This document shows positions 1 to 11,285 of a stretch of 64,000 bases of DNA, one piece after another (position 1 is the first letter of the stretch; each line of letters opens with the position of its first letter). Source of the stretch: Acidocella sp. KAb 2-4 (GTDB lineage Bacteria; Pseudomonadota; Alphaproteobacteria; Acetobacterales; Acetobacteraceae); assembly GCF_020567705.1 (NCBI RefSeq), contig NZ_JAJDJU010000014.1:22619-86618 (forward strand), written 5' to 3'. The notes under the pieces are model-generated. The model had not been told where the DNA came from. It was given only the letters and a program-made list of their open reading frames with translations, and searched no databases. Both the position numbers and the translations under genes were made by a program.

Positions 1-216
1 ACAAGTGATAACGCCCCCAGCCATCGTATATACGTTTCAAAAGCTGATCTCGGTGCTGGCTGGTCCAAACGCTCCGCTGAGGGGCGGGATTATATCTCGG
101 TCAAGCTGGATGATCCGAGCTTCAGCGCGCCGATTTACGCCAACCTGTTCGGCGATGAAGGCAGCGACGGGTACACCCTCATCTGGTCCCGCAGCCGTAA
201 ACAAAATGGGGAGTAA
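1..216 (+). CDS. DUF736 family protein, 3' part (cut by window edge)
   Basis: Reading from base 1 gives 71 residues ending at a TAA at 214-216. The segment has the DUF736 C-terminal pattern: an aromatic-rich strand (GAGWSKRS), then [19 protein letters not shown], then a [15 protein letters not shown] tail. DUF736 proteins are about 100 residues, so roughly a third is missing upstream. The function of the family is not established; its genes are very common on plasmids and integrative conjugative elements of alphaproteobacteria. This makes the left edge of the window look like mobile DNA rather than core chromosome. Confidence 0.85.
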   Translation, partial: TSDNAPSHRIYVSKADLGAGWSKRSAEGRDYISVKLDDPSFSAPIYANLFGDEGSDGYTLIWSRSRKQNGE

Positions 217-228
217 GCACCACAACGA

Positions 229-262
229 CCCCCGCCCGGCGATGCCGGGCGGGGGTGTGTTA
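229..262 (+). terminator. Rho-independent-type terminator after the DUF736 gene
   Basis: A 12-bp perfect GC-rich stem (229-240 paired with 244-255, loop GAT) lies 12 bases after the DUF736 stop. It is followed by TGTGTTAT, a weak T-rich tail. Confidence 0.75.
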
Positions 263-579
263 TAAACTTGACGGGAGCTTTTGGGAAATGTCGATATCAG
301 CTAGCAAAAAGTCCAGGCACGGAGCACGCAGCTTTTTGAAAAAAGCTGCACCAAAAACTTTTTGAATTGTCAGAGTAGACAGGCCATACTGGAACTCCTC
401 ATCCGAGATGACTTACAAATATTGACGCTCAGTATCGGTCACAAATAATTCAGTCATTCGTAATGACTCCGAAAATGGCTGCTATACTGCGAAAATCGGC
501 CATTCCGCAGCTACCATCGACGTTTCCGATAATAAGCAGGATGGGCCGATTCCAGACGGACTGCATTAGGACAGGCAGC
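263..579. other. Gene-poor stretch with a family-type hairpin repeat
   Basis: I see no convincing gene here. At 328-349 there is a 10-bp inverted repeat (GCAGCTTTTT / AAAAAGCTGC, 2-base centre) followed by ACCAAAAACTTTTT to about 364. Similar small hairpins are, as I recall, common between genes in Acetobacteraceae; this is recollection, not a search. Short open frames in the rest show no family features. Confidence 0.5.
328..366. repeat. Small intergenic hairpin repeat
   Basis: A perfect 10-bp inverted repeat (328-337 / 340-349) is flanked by an A-rich then T-rich stretch, so it could act as a terminator or be a dispersed palindromic repeat. No second copy was noticed in this window. Confidence 0.4.
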
Positions 580-611
580 GGCTAAAACCAGACAGTGCTT
601 TTAGCCTTTTT
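580..611 (+). terminator. Rho-independent terminator
   Basis: GGCTAAAA (580-587) pairs with TTTTAGCC (599-606) around an 11-base loop and is followed by five T at 607-611. The T run is on the plus strand, yet no plus-strand gene is apparent just upstream. It may belong to a lost or unrecognised transcript. Confidence 0.6.
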
Positions 612-630
612 CCGACGATGAACCCCGCGC

Positions 631-1558
<928 letters not shown>

Positions 1559-1562
<4 letters not shown>

Positions 1563-3850
1563 GCCGCTGCCGCGCGCAAGGCGCGTGCCGCGCTGACCAG
1601 ATTGGCGAGCGCCGGGATCACCTCGTTCCACTGCCGGGTTTTCAGGCCGCAATCGGGATTCACCCATAGCCGCTCTGCGGGAATACGCGCCGCCGCCTTT
1701 TGCATCAGCGCTATGATATGCGCCTGATCGGGGATGTTGGGCGAGTGGATGTCGTAAACGCCGGGGCCGATCTGGTTGGGGTAGTTGAAGTCATCGAACA
1801 CGTCGAGCAGTTCCATGTCCGAACGCGAGGTCTCGATGGTGATCACATCCGCGTCCATATTAGCAATTTCGGCGATGATGTCGTTGAACTCGGAATAGCA
1901 CATATGGGTGTGGATCTGGGTTTCATCCCTGACGCCATTGGCGGTGATGCGGAATGAGTCCACCGCCCAGTCCAGATAATCCTGCCACTGGGATTTGCGC
2001 AGCGGCAGCCCTTCGCGCAGCGCCGCTTCGTCAATCTGGATGATGCGCACGCCAGCCTTTTCCAGATCCAACACTTCCTCGCGGATCGCGAGCGCCAGCT
2101 GATAGCAGGAGACGGAACGCGGCTGATCATCACGCACGAAGGACCAGTTGAGGATGGTCACCGGACCGGTGAGCATGCCCTTCACAGGCTTGTCAGTGAG
2201 CGAAGCGGCGTAGCTGATCCATTCGACCGTCATCGCTTTCGGGCGGCTGATGTCGCCGAAGAGAATTGGCGGCTTCACGCAGCGCGAGCCATAAGACTGC
2301 ACCCAGCCGGACTGGCTGAACGCGTAGCCCTCAAGCTGCTCGCCGAAATACTCAACCATGTCGTTGCGCTCGGCCTCGCCATGCACCAGCACGTCCAGCC
2401 CCAGCGCCTCCTGTTCGCGCACGCTGTGCTCGATTTCAGCACGCATGGCCTGGGTGTAGGCGGTCTCATCAATGGTGCCGGCCTTGAACGCGCTGCGCGC
2501 CAGGCGGATTTCCTTGGTCTGCGGGAACGAGCCGATGGTCGTGGTGGGGTAGATCGGCAGATGCAGAAGGGTGGCCTGCTTTGCCGCGCGCACCGCGAAC
2601 GGGCTCTGGCGGCGCCCAAGCTCAGCGGTGATCGCGGCCACCGCGGCTTTCACGGCCGGGCTATTCACCCGCGCTGAAGCACGTCGCGCGGCAACGGCGG
2701 CGCGGTTGGCGGCAAGCTCAGGCGATACAGCGTCACGTCCCTGGGCCAGCGCGGTGGCCAGCACGCTGATCTCGCCAAGTTTCTGCACGGCGAAGGCCAG
2801 CCAGGAGCGGATCTGGGCATCCAGTTTGTGCTCACTTTCCAGGTCAACCGGCACATGCAGCAGCGAGCACGAGGGCGCCAGCCACAGCCGCTCACCGAGC
2901 GTTTTCGCTACAGGCTCCAGCCAGTCCAGCGTGGCCTCCAGATCGGTCTTCCAGATGTTGCGGCCGTTGACCACGCCCAGCGAAATGACGCGCTCAGCCG
3001 GGCTGGCCTGGATCAAGGCTTTGACCTCATCGCGGGCATTGATGGCATCGAGATGCACGCCCTGCACTGGCAACGCGGCCGCCAGCGGGAGGTTATCCTG
3101 TAACTGGCCGAAATACATGGCCAGCAGCAGTTTCACCGCGCCGATATCGAGGCTCTGGTAAGCGGCGCGGAAAGCGTTCTGCCAGGTGGCATCCAGCTCG
3201 GTGACTAGGATGGGTTCATCAATCTGCACCCATTCAGCGCCCGCCGCGCCAAGGGTAGCCAGCAGCTCAGCGTAGACTGGCAGCAGGCGAGGGAGCAGCG
3301 CGAGTTTGTCTGAGCCATCCTTGGCCTTGCCCAGCGCCAGATAGGTCACCGGACCGATGATCACGGGCTTGGCCTTCACGCCTTGGGCCTTGGCCTCGGC
3401 GAGTTGGGCCAGCAGGCGGGAGGCGTCGAGCTTGAATTGCGTTCCGGTTTCGAACTCGGGAACGATGTAATGGTAATTGGTGTCAAACCACTTGGTCATC
3501 TCGCCCGCCGCCACGCCACCGCAGCAGGCATGGTCATCGGTCCCGGCCGCCGAGCGGCCGCGCGCCACGCGGAAGTAATTGTCCAGCGCATCACCGTGGA
3601 AACCGCGCACGCGCGCGGGCAGGTTGCCCAGGGTGAAGCTCATGTCGAGAATCTGGTCGTAGAAGGCAAAATCACCCACGGGCACCAGGTCCAGCGCGGC
3701 TTGGTCCTGCCAATGCTTTGCGCGCAGCTCAGCGCCGGCGCGCAGCAAATCTTCGCGCGAGGATTGCCCCTTCCAGTAGGATTCAAGCGCGAATTTGAGT
3801 TCACGTTTGGCGCCGATGCGCGGGAAACCGAGATTATGGGTCGTGACCAT
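1559..3850 (-). CDS. metE: Cobalamin-independent methionine synthase MetE
   Basis: Cytosolic zinc enzyme that transfers a methyl group from 5-methyl-THF-triglutamate to homocysteine without vitamin B12. The 763 residues match the usual length of about 755. The N-terminal [12 protein letters not shown] and the C-terminal catalytic barrel are present, with the zinc ligands in HMC (H649, C651), IETSRSD (E673) and NPDCG (C734), the same spacing as in the E. coli enzyme. The ATG at 3850 follows a short AGGTG ribosome site. It shares a divergent intergenic region with a metR-like gene and overlaps metF by ATGA, so it is probably MetR-activated. No cobalamin riboswitch was seen upstream. Confidence 0.97.
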
Positions 3851-3904
3851 GGGCGTTCACCTGAAAAATGAGGAGCGAAGGAGGCGGCTTCTTATCTGGT
3901 TGAG

Positions 3905-3949
3905 TTCATGAATAAAAATGGTATAAATTCATAAATCGATGAAATTCAT
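3905..3949. promoter_or_regulatory. Divergent metR-metE control region, MetR-type operator candidates
   Basis: The AT-rich 105-bp gap holds a perfect palindrome TTCATGAA (3905-3912) and ATGAAATTCAT (3939-3949, five-base arms around one A). MetR boxes are TGAA/TTCA inverted half-sites, so these are plausible LysR-type sites, although the spacing differs from the enterobacterial TGAA-N5-TTCA. Confidence 0.5.
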
Positions 3950-3955
3950 TCACAT

Positions 3956-4882
3956 ATGGAGCTGCGCATGGCGATCCTCGAACGCATCCACCTGGCCATT
4001 ATCCGCGAGGTTGAGCGCCAGGGCTCGCTGACGGCGGCAGCCGCGCAGCTCAACCTGACCCAGTCGGCGCTCTCTCATGCCATCGCCAAGCTGGAAGACC
4101 AGATCGGGGTAAAAATCTGGCGGCGCGAAGGGCGCAGCCTGCAGCCGACCCAGCCCGGCGAGTTTCTGCTAGCGGCTGCCAACCGCCTGCTGCCGCAATT
4201 TGCCCATGCCGAGGAGCGCCTGCGGCAATTCGCCAAAGGGGAGCGGGGTACGCTGCGCATCGGCATGGAGTGTCACCCCTGTTATCAATGGCTGCTCAAA
4301 ATCGTGGCGCCGTATCTGGATAACTGGCCGAAGGTGAAGGTGGATGTGCGGCAGAAATTTCAGTTCGGCGGCATCGGCGCGCTGTTTGGCTACGAGATCG
4401 ACATGCTGGTCACGCCCGATCCGCTCCATAAACCGGGCCTGCGCTTCACGCCGGTGTTTGATTACGAGCAGGTTCTGGTAGTCGGACCAGAGCATCCGCT
4501 GCGCGACGCCGATTTTGTGTTGCCGCACCAGCTAGCCGAAGAAACGCTGATTACCTATCCAGTCCCGGCCGACCGGCTGGACATCTACACCCAGTTTCTT
4601 ACCCCCGCCGGAATCAGCCCCCGGCAGCATAAACCGATTGAGACCACCGACATCATGCTGCTGATGGTGGCGCATGGCCGCGGCGTGGCCGCCCTGCCGC
4701 GCTGGCTGGTGGAGGAAAATGCCGCGAAGTTCAACGTCAGCCCCGTCCGCCTGGGGCGCGATGGCGTTGCCAAGCAGATTTTCTTAGGGCTGCGCGAGGC
4801 AGATGCGGACATCGACTATATCCGCGCCTTCATTGAGCTGGCGTCCACCCGCCGCGCAGAAGCGACCCCGCAGCCGATCTGA
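3956..4882 (+). CDS. metR: LysR-family regulator, MetR-like
   Basis: The 308-residue protein has an N-terminal winged HTH (GSLTAAAAQLNLTQSALSHAIAKLE, about residues 23-47) and a LysR substrate-binding domain. The family activates metE and related genes with homocysteine as co-inducer. The sequence GMECHPCYQWL near residue 103 and the later LITYPVPADRLDIY stretch are typical of MetR rather than other LysR proteins. Divergence from metE supports the role. The start is taken at 3956; an in-frame ATG at 3968 is an alternative. It converges on thiC with only 8 bases between stops. Confidence 0.9.
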   Translation: MELRMAILERIHLAIIREVERQGSLTAAAAQLNLTQSALSHAIAKLEDQIGVKIWRREGRSLQPTQPGEFLLAAANRLLPQFAHAEERLRQFAKGERGTLRIGMECHPCYQWLLKIVAPYLDNWPKVKVDVRQKFQFGGIGALFGYEIDMLVTPDPLHKPGLRFTPVFDYEQVLVVGPEHPLRDADFVLPHQLAEETLITYPVPADRLDIYTQFLTPAGISPRQHKPIETTDIMLLMVAHGRGVAALPRWLVEENAAKFNVSPVRLGRDGVAKQIFLGLREADADIDYIRAFIELASTRRAEATPQPI

Positions 4883-4890
4883 GATAAACG

Positions 4891-6912
<2,022 letters not shown>

Positions 6913-7080
6913 CTACGTTATGGCGGAGCTGTCAATGCGGCCCGTCGAGTTCATCGAATGGCCGCGTCGGAGCAGACCATGAACATCCAGAAACGGTGAG
7001 TATGGGCGCAATGACGCCGGAAGTGGCCGTTGGAAACAGAATGGTGGCTTTTGACGACTTCTTGCCGGCCATGATTATGC

Positions 7081-7512
7081 TCAGGGCAAGCGGGCAAACG
7101 GATCATGCACTGGCACGCCCAGCGGCTCAAAATGCCGCAGGTTGCGGGTCAGGATGGTCAGTCCGTGGTGCTGGGCGGTGGCGGCGATGATGATGTCGGC
7201 GAAGCCGGGCGCATAACCCTGGCCTCGGGAGCGGTCGGATAGACTGCCGGCGAGGCGGGCAGTGGCAAGGTCGAAGGGGAAGATGCGGGCCGCGTAGAGG
7301 TGCAGCACGGTCTCCAGCCAAGCGGTTAGGTCACGGGCTTTGCGGGTTGCCCCCTCACGCTTGGCCTTGGCGATCCCATCCTCAATCTCGGCGATGGTGA
7401 CGGTGGAGAGAAATAATTCAGCCGAGTGGGCGTCCATCCAGGCGGCCAACTCGGGCAGGGGAACGCGCGAAGGTGCGCGCGCCGAGATGACATTGGTATC
7501 GACGAGATACAA
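7081..7512 (-). CDS. PIN-domain toxin, VapC/FitB-like
   Basis: A 143-residue PIN-domain ribonuclease; the family cleaves RNA using a cluster of acidic residues and Mg. Visible residues are D5 in LVDTNVIS, E in TVTIAEIEDGI, D in PGFADIIIAATA and the closing LTILTRNLRHFEPLGV. The start is TTG at 7512-7510, three bases after the stop of the Phd-like antitoxin, an arrangement typical for coupled toxin-antitoxin genes. It presumably stabilises the surrounding mobile region; the exact RNA target is unknown. Confidence 0.9.
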   Translation of the reverse strand: MYLVDTNVISARAPSRVPLPELAAWMDAHSAELFLSTVTIAEIEDGIAKAKREGATRKARDLTAWLETVLHLYAARIFPFDLATARLAGSLSDRSRGQGYAPGFADIIIAATAQHHGLTILTRNLRHFEPLGVPVHDPFARLP

Positions 7513-7515
7513 GGA

Positions 7516-7758
7516 TCAAAGGCCGCTATCACGGAGCGGGGAGGGGTTGCGCGGCGGCAGATCGCCCGCATCGAGAGGTGCCGCCATCAGCAATTGGCCG
7601 AAGGAAGGCACATGCGAGAGCCGCTGCCATTCCGCGAAGCTCAATACCACTGCCTCGGGCTTGCCGTGGCGGGTAATGATGGCGGGTTCGCCGCGCACGG
7701 CATCGTCAACCACGGCAGACAAGCTGGCCTTGGCGTCGCGAAGTTGGATTTCCCGCAT
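7516..7758 (-). CDS. Phd/YefM-type antitoxin
   Basis: 80 residues from the ATG at 7758: MREIQLRDAKASLSAVVDDAV followed by GEPAIITRHGKPEAVVLSFAEW, the classic Phd/YefM fold. The frame is open further upstream to 7959, but that part is Pro/Arg-rich and unlike the family, so I use the internal ATG preceded by GGAGGCC. It should bind its own promoter, repress the pair and neutralise the PIN toxin downstream. Confidence 0.92.
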   Translation of the reverse strand: MREIQLRDAKASLSAVVDDAVRGEPAIITRHGKPEAVVLSFAEWQRLSHVPSFGQLLMAAPLDAGDLPPRNPSPLRDSGL

Positions 7759-7782
7759 GGCGGCCTCCGGGTGGTGGGGTGA

Positions 7783-7793
7783 ACTACAGTAGT
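7783..7793. promoter_or_regulatory. Palindromic operator candidate of the antitoxin-toxin pair
   Basis: ACTACAGTAGT (five-base arms) lies 25 bases upstream of the antitoxin ATG, beside an AT-rich AAATATGA that could be a minus-strand -10. Phd-family proteins bind such short palindromes. Confidence 0.4.
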
Positions 7794-7876
7794 CATATTT
7801 AGGCCGGAGGGCTGGGGATGGCAAGGAGAAAGCACTTGGCTGCGGTTCGTTCGGCGGGTGGGGGCGGAGTTGGCGT

Positions 7877-8581
7877 CTATTGAGCAAGCGCTGAGGGGCC
7901 CGCTGGTGAAATGGGATCGGTCCAGACCGGCAGCATGCAGTAATGCCGGCCGCTGGCATCCTGTTGGAGGTTCTTGCGGCACACCGCCATGGCGCTGGCG
8001 CCGTTATTGTCCTGCATCAGCTGCCCCCACGCGATGGCCTCCGATGGTCCGGCCTTCATGGCGGCTGTGATCAGGTTAGACGCAACCTCGCCCTGGAAAC
8101 GCCCGGCATTGAGCCCGGCGGCGTAGGTGAAGATACTGGGCACCAGGCTAATCGCCAGCACCGCGGCGCACCAGGCGGCGATGGTTTTGTACTTCACTGT
8201 CTTTGCCTGCTGCCGTACGGCGTAATTGATCGTTCCGGCGAGTTTGGGCGTCAGCTGCTCGACGATACCAGCCTGTTTGGTCTGGAGCGTTGCCTCGGTC
8301 TGCTGGATGGCAAGCTGCGTCTTCTTGATTGTGTCGTGATATTCACGGTCGAGCCGGTCGCTGGCATCGTGGAAATACCGCACGGCCTGGTTATGCAGCC
8401 GCCATTGCAGGCGCAGCGAGGAGGACAAAGCCTTGATGAGCGGCAGCACGGGGTCGTTTTTAAGCCCGGTGACCTGGATGGCGCGCTCCAGCTCGTCTTG
8501 CATCTGGGCGATATCCCGACCGAGTATCTCGCTGTATCGGCGCAGGTCGAGATCGTCCTTGGGCTCATTTACGGCAGCCAT
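7877..8581 (-). CDS. Plasmid-type membrane protein, unknown function
   Basis: 234 residues from ATG 8581 (an upstream ATG at 8623 would add 14 residues). The first 150 residues are charged and helix-rich with probable coiled coil (SDRLDREYHDTIKKTQLAIQQTEATLQ). One membrane segment follows (TIAAWCAAVLAISLVPSIFTYAAGL), then a short C-terminal part with two cysteines (AVCRKNL, HYCMLP). It overlaps the 3' end of the ParA-like gene. The trio 7877-10084 sits divergent from the conjugation operon and probably serves mobilisation or partition; I do not recognise a named family. Confidence 0.6.
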   Translation of the reverse strand: MAAVNEPKDDLDLRRYSEILGRDIAQMQDELERAIQVTGLKNDPVLPLIKALSSSLRLQWRLHNQAVRYFHDASDRLDREYHDTIKKTQLAIQQTEATLQTKQAGIVEQLTPKLAGTINYAVRQQAKTVKYKTIAAWCAAVLAISLVPSIFTYAAGLNAGRFQGEVASNLITAAMKAGPSEAIAWGQLMQDNNGASAMAVCRKNLQQDASGRHYCMLPVWTDPISPAGPSALAQ

Positions 8582-9504
8582 GAGCTGACTCCCGCAAAAT
8601 TGGCGTCCATCGCTTCCAGCCATAGCCTGACCCGGGCGCGGTCGAACGGACCAAGCGGTGTGTCGGCCCGGCCATTCTTGCCCGCGACGGCGTCATTGAA
8701 TTTCAGCCGGCGGATTTCCACGGGCTGGGCCGCCACGAGCCTTGGCATGAACACCGGCACAGCACCTTCATTGATGGCACGACGGACAGCGCTGTGGCGC
8801 AGAATGCGCGCGAAGGCCATGTCGCGCGTCTCACCGACATCCACCATGGCTTCGTTCAGGATGATGGCGGAGGCGGTTGGCTTGAAGCCCAACCCTTGCA
8901 AGGTGGCGAGTGGCGACAAATCCTCTTCCTGCGGCCCGACCGTATGGAACAGTACGACCGCGAAGCCCTGCGCCTCAAACAGCGCGACCAGATCGGGTAG
9001 CTCGACGGCGAGGCGGCGCAACGTGGTGTCGCCTCCGCCAAGGTCGATCAGCGCCGATATTTTCTGGGTCAGGCTGTGCTGCAGTAATCGATCCAGCCAT
9101 TTCAGGGACATTGCGGGGTCGATGGTTTCCGGCGGGCGCGCCACTTTGTCGATATAACGGGAGAAGGTGTCGTTCGTAGTGTCCAGATCCGCCATTAGCA
9201 AAGGCGTGCCGTTCAGCAGGGTTTTCTCCGCCAGCCAGCGTATGCCGGTGGTTTTGCCGGTCTTGCCCCGCCCCACCCAGAAAATGATTTTGTGCCGCCC
9301 GCTTAAATCCATGCCTGTCAGGGGCGCCGGGCCGGGCAAAGCCATTGCCTGACCGGCGGCGCTGACCAGTTCCATCTCCGGGCCGGTATCTTCGTCCTGC
9401 CCAAAATTGAATATTGATGTCGGGGTGGCAGGAGAGGGCGGCCGGCCGGAGGTTGGATTTGGAAACCGTAGTAATTCCGGCGTGTTGTCTTTCTGTTCAG
9501 GCAT
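8569..9504 (-). CDS. ParA/MobD-like P-loop NTPase
   Basis: 311 residues. After a proline-rich N-terminal 65 residues comes IIFWVGRGKTGKTTGIRWLA, a deviant Walker A with two lysines as in ParA/MinD-type ATPases. ADLDTTNDTFSRYI and LIDLGGGDTTLRRL follow as the switch and Walker B-like segments. Such proteins accompany relaxase genes on many plasmids and may position DNA or the transfer machine. The ATG at 9504 has AAGGAG upstream. It lies between two uncharacterised genes on the same strand. Confidence 0.7.
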   Translation of the reverse strand: MPEQKDNTPELLRFPNPTSGRPPSPATPTSIFNFGQDEDTGPEMELVSAAGQAMALPGPAPLTGMDLSGRHKIIFWVGRGKTGKTTGIRWLAEKTLLNGTPLLMADLDTTNDTFSRYIDKVARPPETIDPAMSLKWLDRLLQHSLTQKISALIDLGGGDTTLRRLAVELPDLVALFEAQGFAVVLFHTVGPQEEDLSPLATLQGLGFKPTASAIILNEAMVDVGETRDMAFARILRHSAVRRAINEGAVPVFMPRLVAAQPVEIRRLKFNDAVAGKNGRADTPLGPFDRARVRLWLEAMDANFAGVSSWLP

Positions 9505-9541
9505 TGTGGGGCTCCTTTTTAAAGAGGTCGATCAGCCTTGT

Positions 9542-10084
9542 TCAGGACGGCGGCTTTTTGCCGAGCAGGCGTTCCATGACTTCGTCGTAAGTGGGGGATG
9601 GCGGCCGGATGATGGGGGCGGCTGGCTCGTCGGAAGGCGGCGCGTCAGTTTCCGAGCGTCTGACCTCCCAATCGATAAAACGCGCTGGCTGAAATTCAGG
9701 CTCGCCCGCAACATCCGATGGATATGGCTCGATAAATTGTGCAGATACTGGCGGAGCGGGTGGCATCGGTGTTTGCGCCACTAACCCCTGCGAAGACATT
9801 GTCTGATTGCGGCGCCGATAGCCTTTCAATGGCAGACGTGCCCGGTAGGCTTCGCTCTGCAGCCAATCCGCCGTCCATGGTTTACCCGTGCGGTAGGTGA
9901 TGCCTGCCATGGTCATGGCGCGCGCGATTGCTGCCCATGACCAGCCACTTTGCACCAGCGCCAGCAGCATTTCGGCGTGCAGGCGCAACCAGGGGCGGAT
10001 GACATCACCTGATGACCATAGCGCAAGAAACTTCGCGGCCAGGGCGTTGATCTCATCATCGGAAGGGGTACGCTTGAGGGCCAT
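9542..10084 (-). CDS. HTH-like plasmid protein, unknown function
   Basis: 180 residues from ATG 10084; TTG codons at 10111 and 10147 are possible earlier starts, and AAGGTG precedes the one at 10111. The centre (VQSGWSWAAIARAMTMAGITYRTGKPWTADWLQSEAYRARLPL) resembles the HTH-plus-recognition segment seen in recombinase-like and small plasmid DNA-binding proteins. The C-terminal 90 residues are Pro-rich. It is the first gene of the minus-strand trio and stands 63 bases from one copy of the 22-bp repeat shared with luxI. DNA binding is inferred only. Confidence 0.55.
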   Translation of the reverse strand: MALKRTPSDDEINALAAKFLALWSSGDVIRPWLRLHAEMLLALVQSGWSWAAIARAMTMAGITYRTGKPWTADWLQSEAYRARLPLKGYRRRNQTMSSQGLVAQTPMPPAPPVSAQFIEPYPSDVAGEPEFQPARFIDWEVRRSETDAPPSDEPAAPIIRPPSPTYDEVMERLLGKKPPS

Positions 10085-10147
10085 GCGATGAACCAGCTTG
10101 GTGAAATTCAAAGCTTCACCTTGGCATTTTTGCTTCTGGAATTTCAA

Positions 10148-10169
10148 CTTCCGAATCGGAATCTTGACA
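10148..10169 (-). promoter_or_regulatory. lux-box candidate, copy 1 (perfect 22-bp repeat)
   Basis: This 22-mer contains the palindrome TTCCGAATCGGAA (10149-10161) and ends in TTGACA. An exact inverted copy lies at 11454-11475 upstream of luxI. Relative to the gene it precedes (minus-strand trio here, luxI there) the orientation is the same, as expected for one regulator serving both promoters. Confidence 0.65.
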
Positions 10170-10547
10170 AAGTCAAATTTGGTTCATCAGCCCAAAGCTG
10201 TGCTCATTCCTATGCTGATTCCTAATCTCAATCCTGAGTGCAATCCTAACCTCATCCCTATGCTTAATCCTGATCTCTAATCTCGTCTGTCTGATGTGGT
10301 ATCAGGTTACGTTTCTACGACAGACCAAGGAATGCTAGCGCATTCGGTAGAGATGGAATCTTGAGGGTCACGCGGAGATATTTTCCGCAGCAATGACGTG
10401 GTGATGAACAACAACAGCAGTGCAACGCCCTGAACAGCCAACGGTCCATTCGCGCTTCCCGGATATTACCAATATTTCAATTTACGCAAACATTCGTAAT
10501 GCGGTAGTGCAAAATGCGTTGTCTCCAAATCGACTGGGAGGCTTATA
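10170..10547. other. Intergenic control/transfer region with repeats and hairpins
   Basis: No gene seen. The stretch holds 12-bp tandem repeats (10201-10284), nested inverted repeats GTCTGTC/GACAGAC (10285-10291, 10319-10325) and CTGAT/ATCAG (10291-10295, 10301-10305), and a hairpin GAATGC-TAGC-GCATTC (10330-10345). The position between divergent mobilisation-type and quorum/transfer genes makes it the best oriT or replication-origin candidate in the window. Confidence 0.45.
10201..10284. repeat. Seven imperfect 12-bp tandem repeats
   Basis: Units start at 10201, 10213, 10225, 10237, 10249, 10261 and 10273. The first two are TGCTCATTCCTA and TGCTGATTCCTA; the core is roughly ATCCTA at the end of each unit. 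They look like iterons or protein-binding arrays. As 12 is divisible by three they also read as LIPM/LNPE-like tetrapeptides in one frame, but no credible gene surrounds them. Confidence 0.75.
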
Positions 10548-11285
10548 ATGATTGCTAATAACGATGACTGCTACGCAGAGATCGTCACGCAAATTGGCGA
10601 GGCCAAGAGCCTTGCCGCAATGCAAAAGATTGCTGGCGACATATGCAAGGTCTACAACCTGGCGAACATTGCCTATCATGCGCTCTATATTCCGGGTGCG
10701 AAGGTGTTCAATCCGATCCTACTGCTGACATATGATCCAGGCTGGATCGCACGATACAAGGACAACGACTACTTCAAAATCGATCCGGTGGTTGTGAGTG
10801 GCACGAAGAGCTTTTTGCCCCTGGATTGGGTAAATCTCGACCGCGAGAGCGCAGTTGCACGTGGCTTTTTCGCCGAAGCTGACCGGTATGATGTCGGCAG
10901 ACAAGGAATAACTTTGCCTGTACGAGGGGCAGCCGGAGAACGCGCCTTGTTCACAATCACCTCCAATATGTCGATGAGAGAATGGGACAAGCGCCGGATT
11001 GGCTACATGAAAGAGTTCCAGATGATCGCGCATTATATGCATGATCGAATTGTGGATTTATCTGGCTATCGAGATGCCAAGCCAAAACCATTGTTATCGG
11101 CACGTGAAATGACATGCCTTGAGTTTGCAGCGCAGGGCGCAGCGGTAAAGCAGATCGCAGGTAAGTTAAAAATTACTGACCGGGCCGTTCGTCTATTTTT
11201 GAGTTCTGCTTGCGCTAAGCTTGATTGTGCTACGATACACCAGGTAGTTGCCAAGACCATCACACTTGAGATGCTGCGCCCGTAA
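10548..11285 (+). CDS. LuxR-type quorum-sensing receptor/regulator
   Basis: 245 residues. The N-terminal autoinducer domain carries all hallmark residues: W66, Y70, D79, P80, W94 and G120 (WIARYKDNDYFKIDP; GITLPVRG). The C-terminal LuxR HTH spans about 181-238 (LSAREMTCLEFAAQG..IAGKLKITDRAVRLFLSSACAKLD). It should bind an acyl-homoserine lactone and control target promoters. The ATG at 10548 has GGGAGG eight bases before it. The cognate synthase is next, 320 bp downstream, and the lux-box candidates flank this gene. Compare TraR of Ti plasmids, which controls conjugation. Confidence 0.95.
   Translation: MIANNDDCYAEIVTQIGEAKSLAAMQKIAGDICKVYNLANIAYHALYIPGAKVFNPILLLTYDPGWIARYKDNDYFKIDPVVVSGTKSFLPLDWVNLDRESAVARGFFAEADRYDVGRQGITLPVRGAAGERALFTITSNMSMREWDKRRIGYMKEFQMIAHYMHDRIVDLSGYRDAKPKPLLSAREMTCLEFAAQGAAVKQIAGKLKITDRAVRLFLSSACAKLDCATIHQVVAKTITLEMLRP

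Noticed and set aside
7943..9157. 404-codon plus-strand open frame
   Set aside because: Antisense to two better supported minus-strand genes (P-loop protein and membrane protein); composition is Arg/Gly-rich without family motifs.
10098..10280. 60-codon frame containing LIPM/LNPE-like repeats
   Set aside because: The peptide repeat follows from the 12-bp DNA repeat; the frame runs over the lux-box candidate and lacks a ribosome site.
10201..10284. CRISPR array
   Set aside because: Units are contiguous 12-mers with no spacers and no cas genes in the window.
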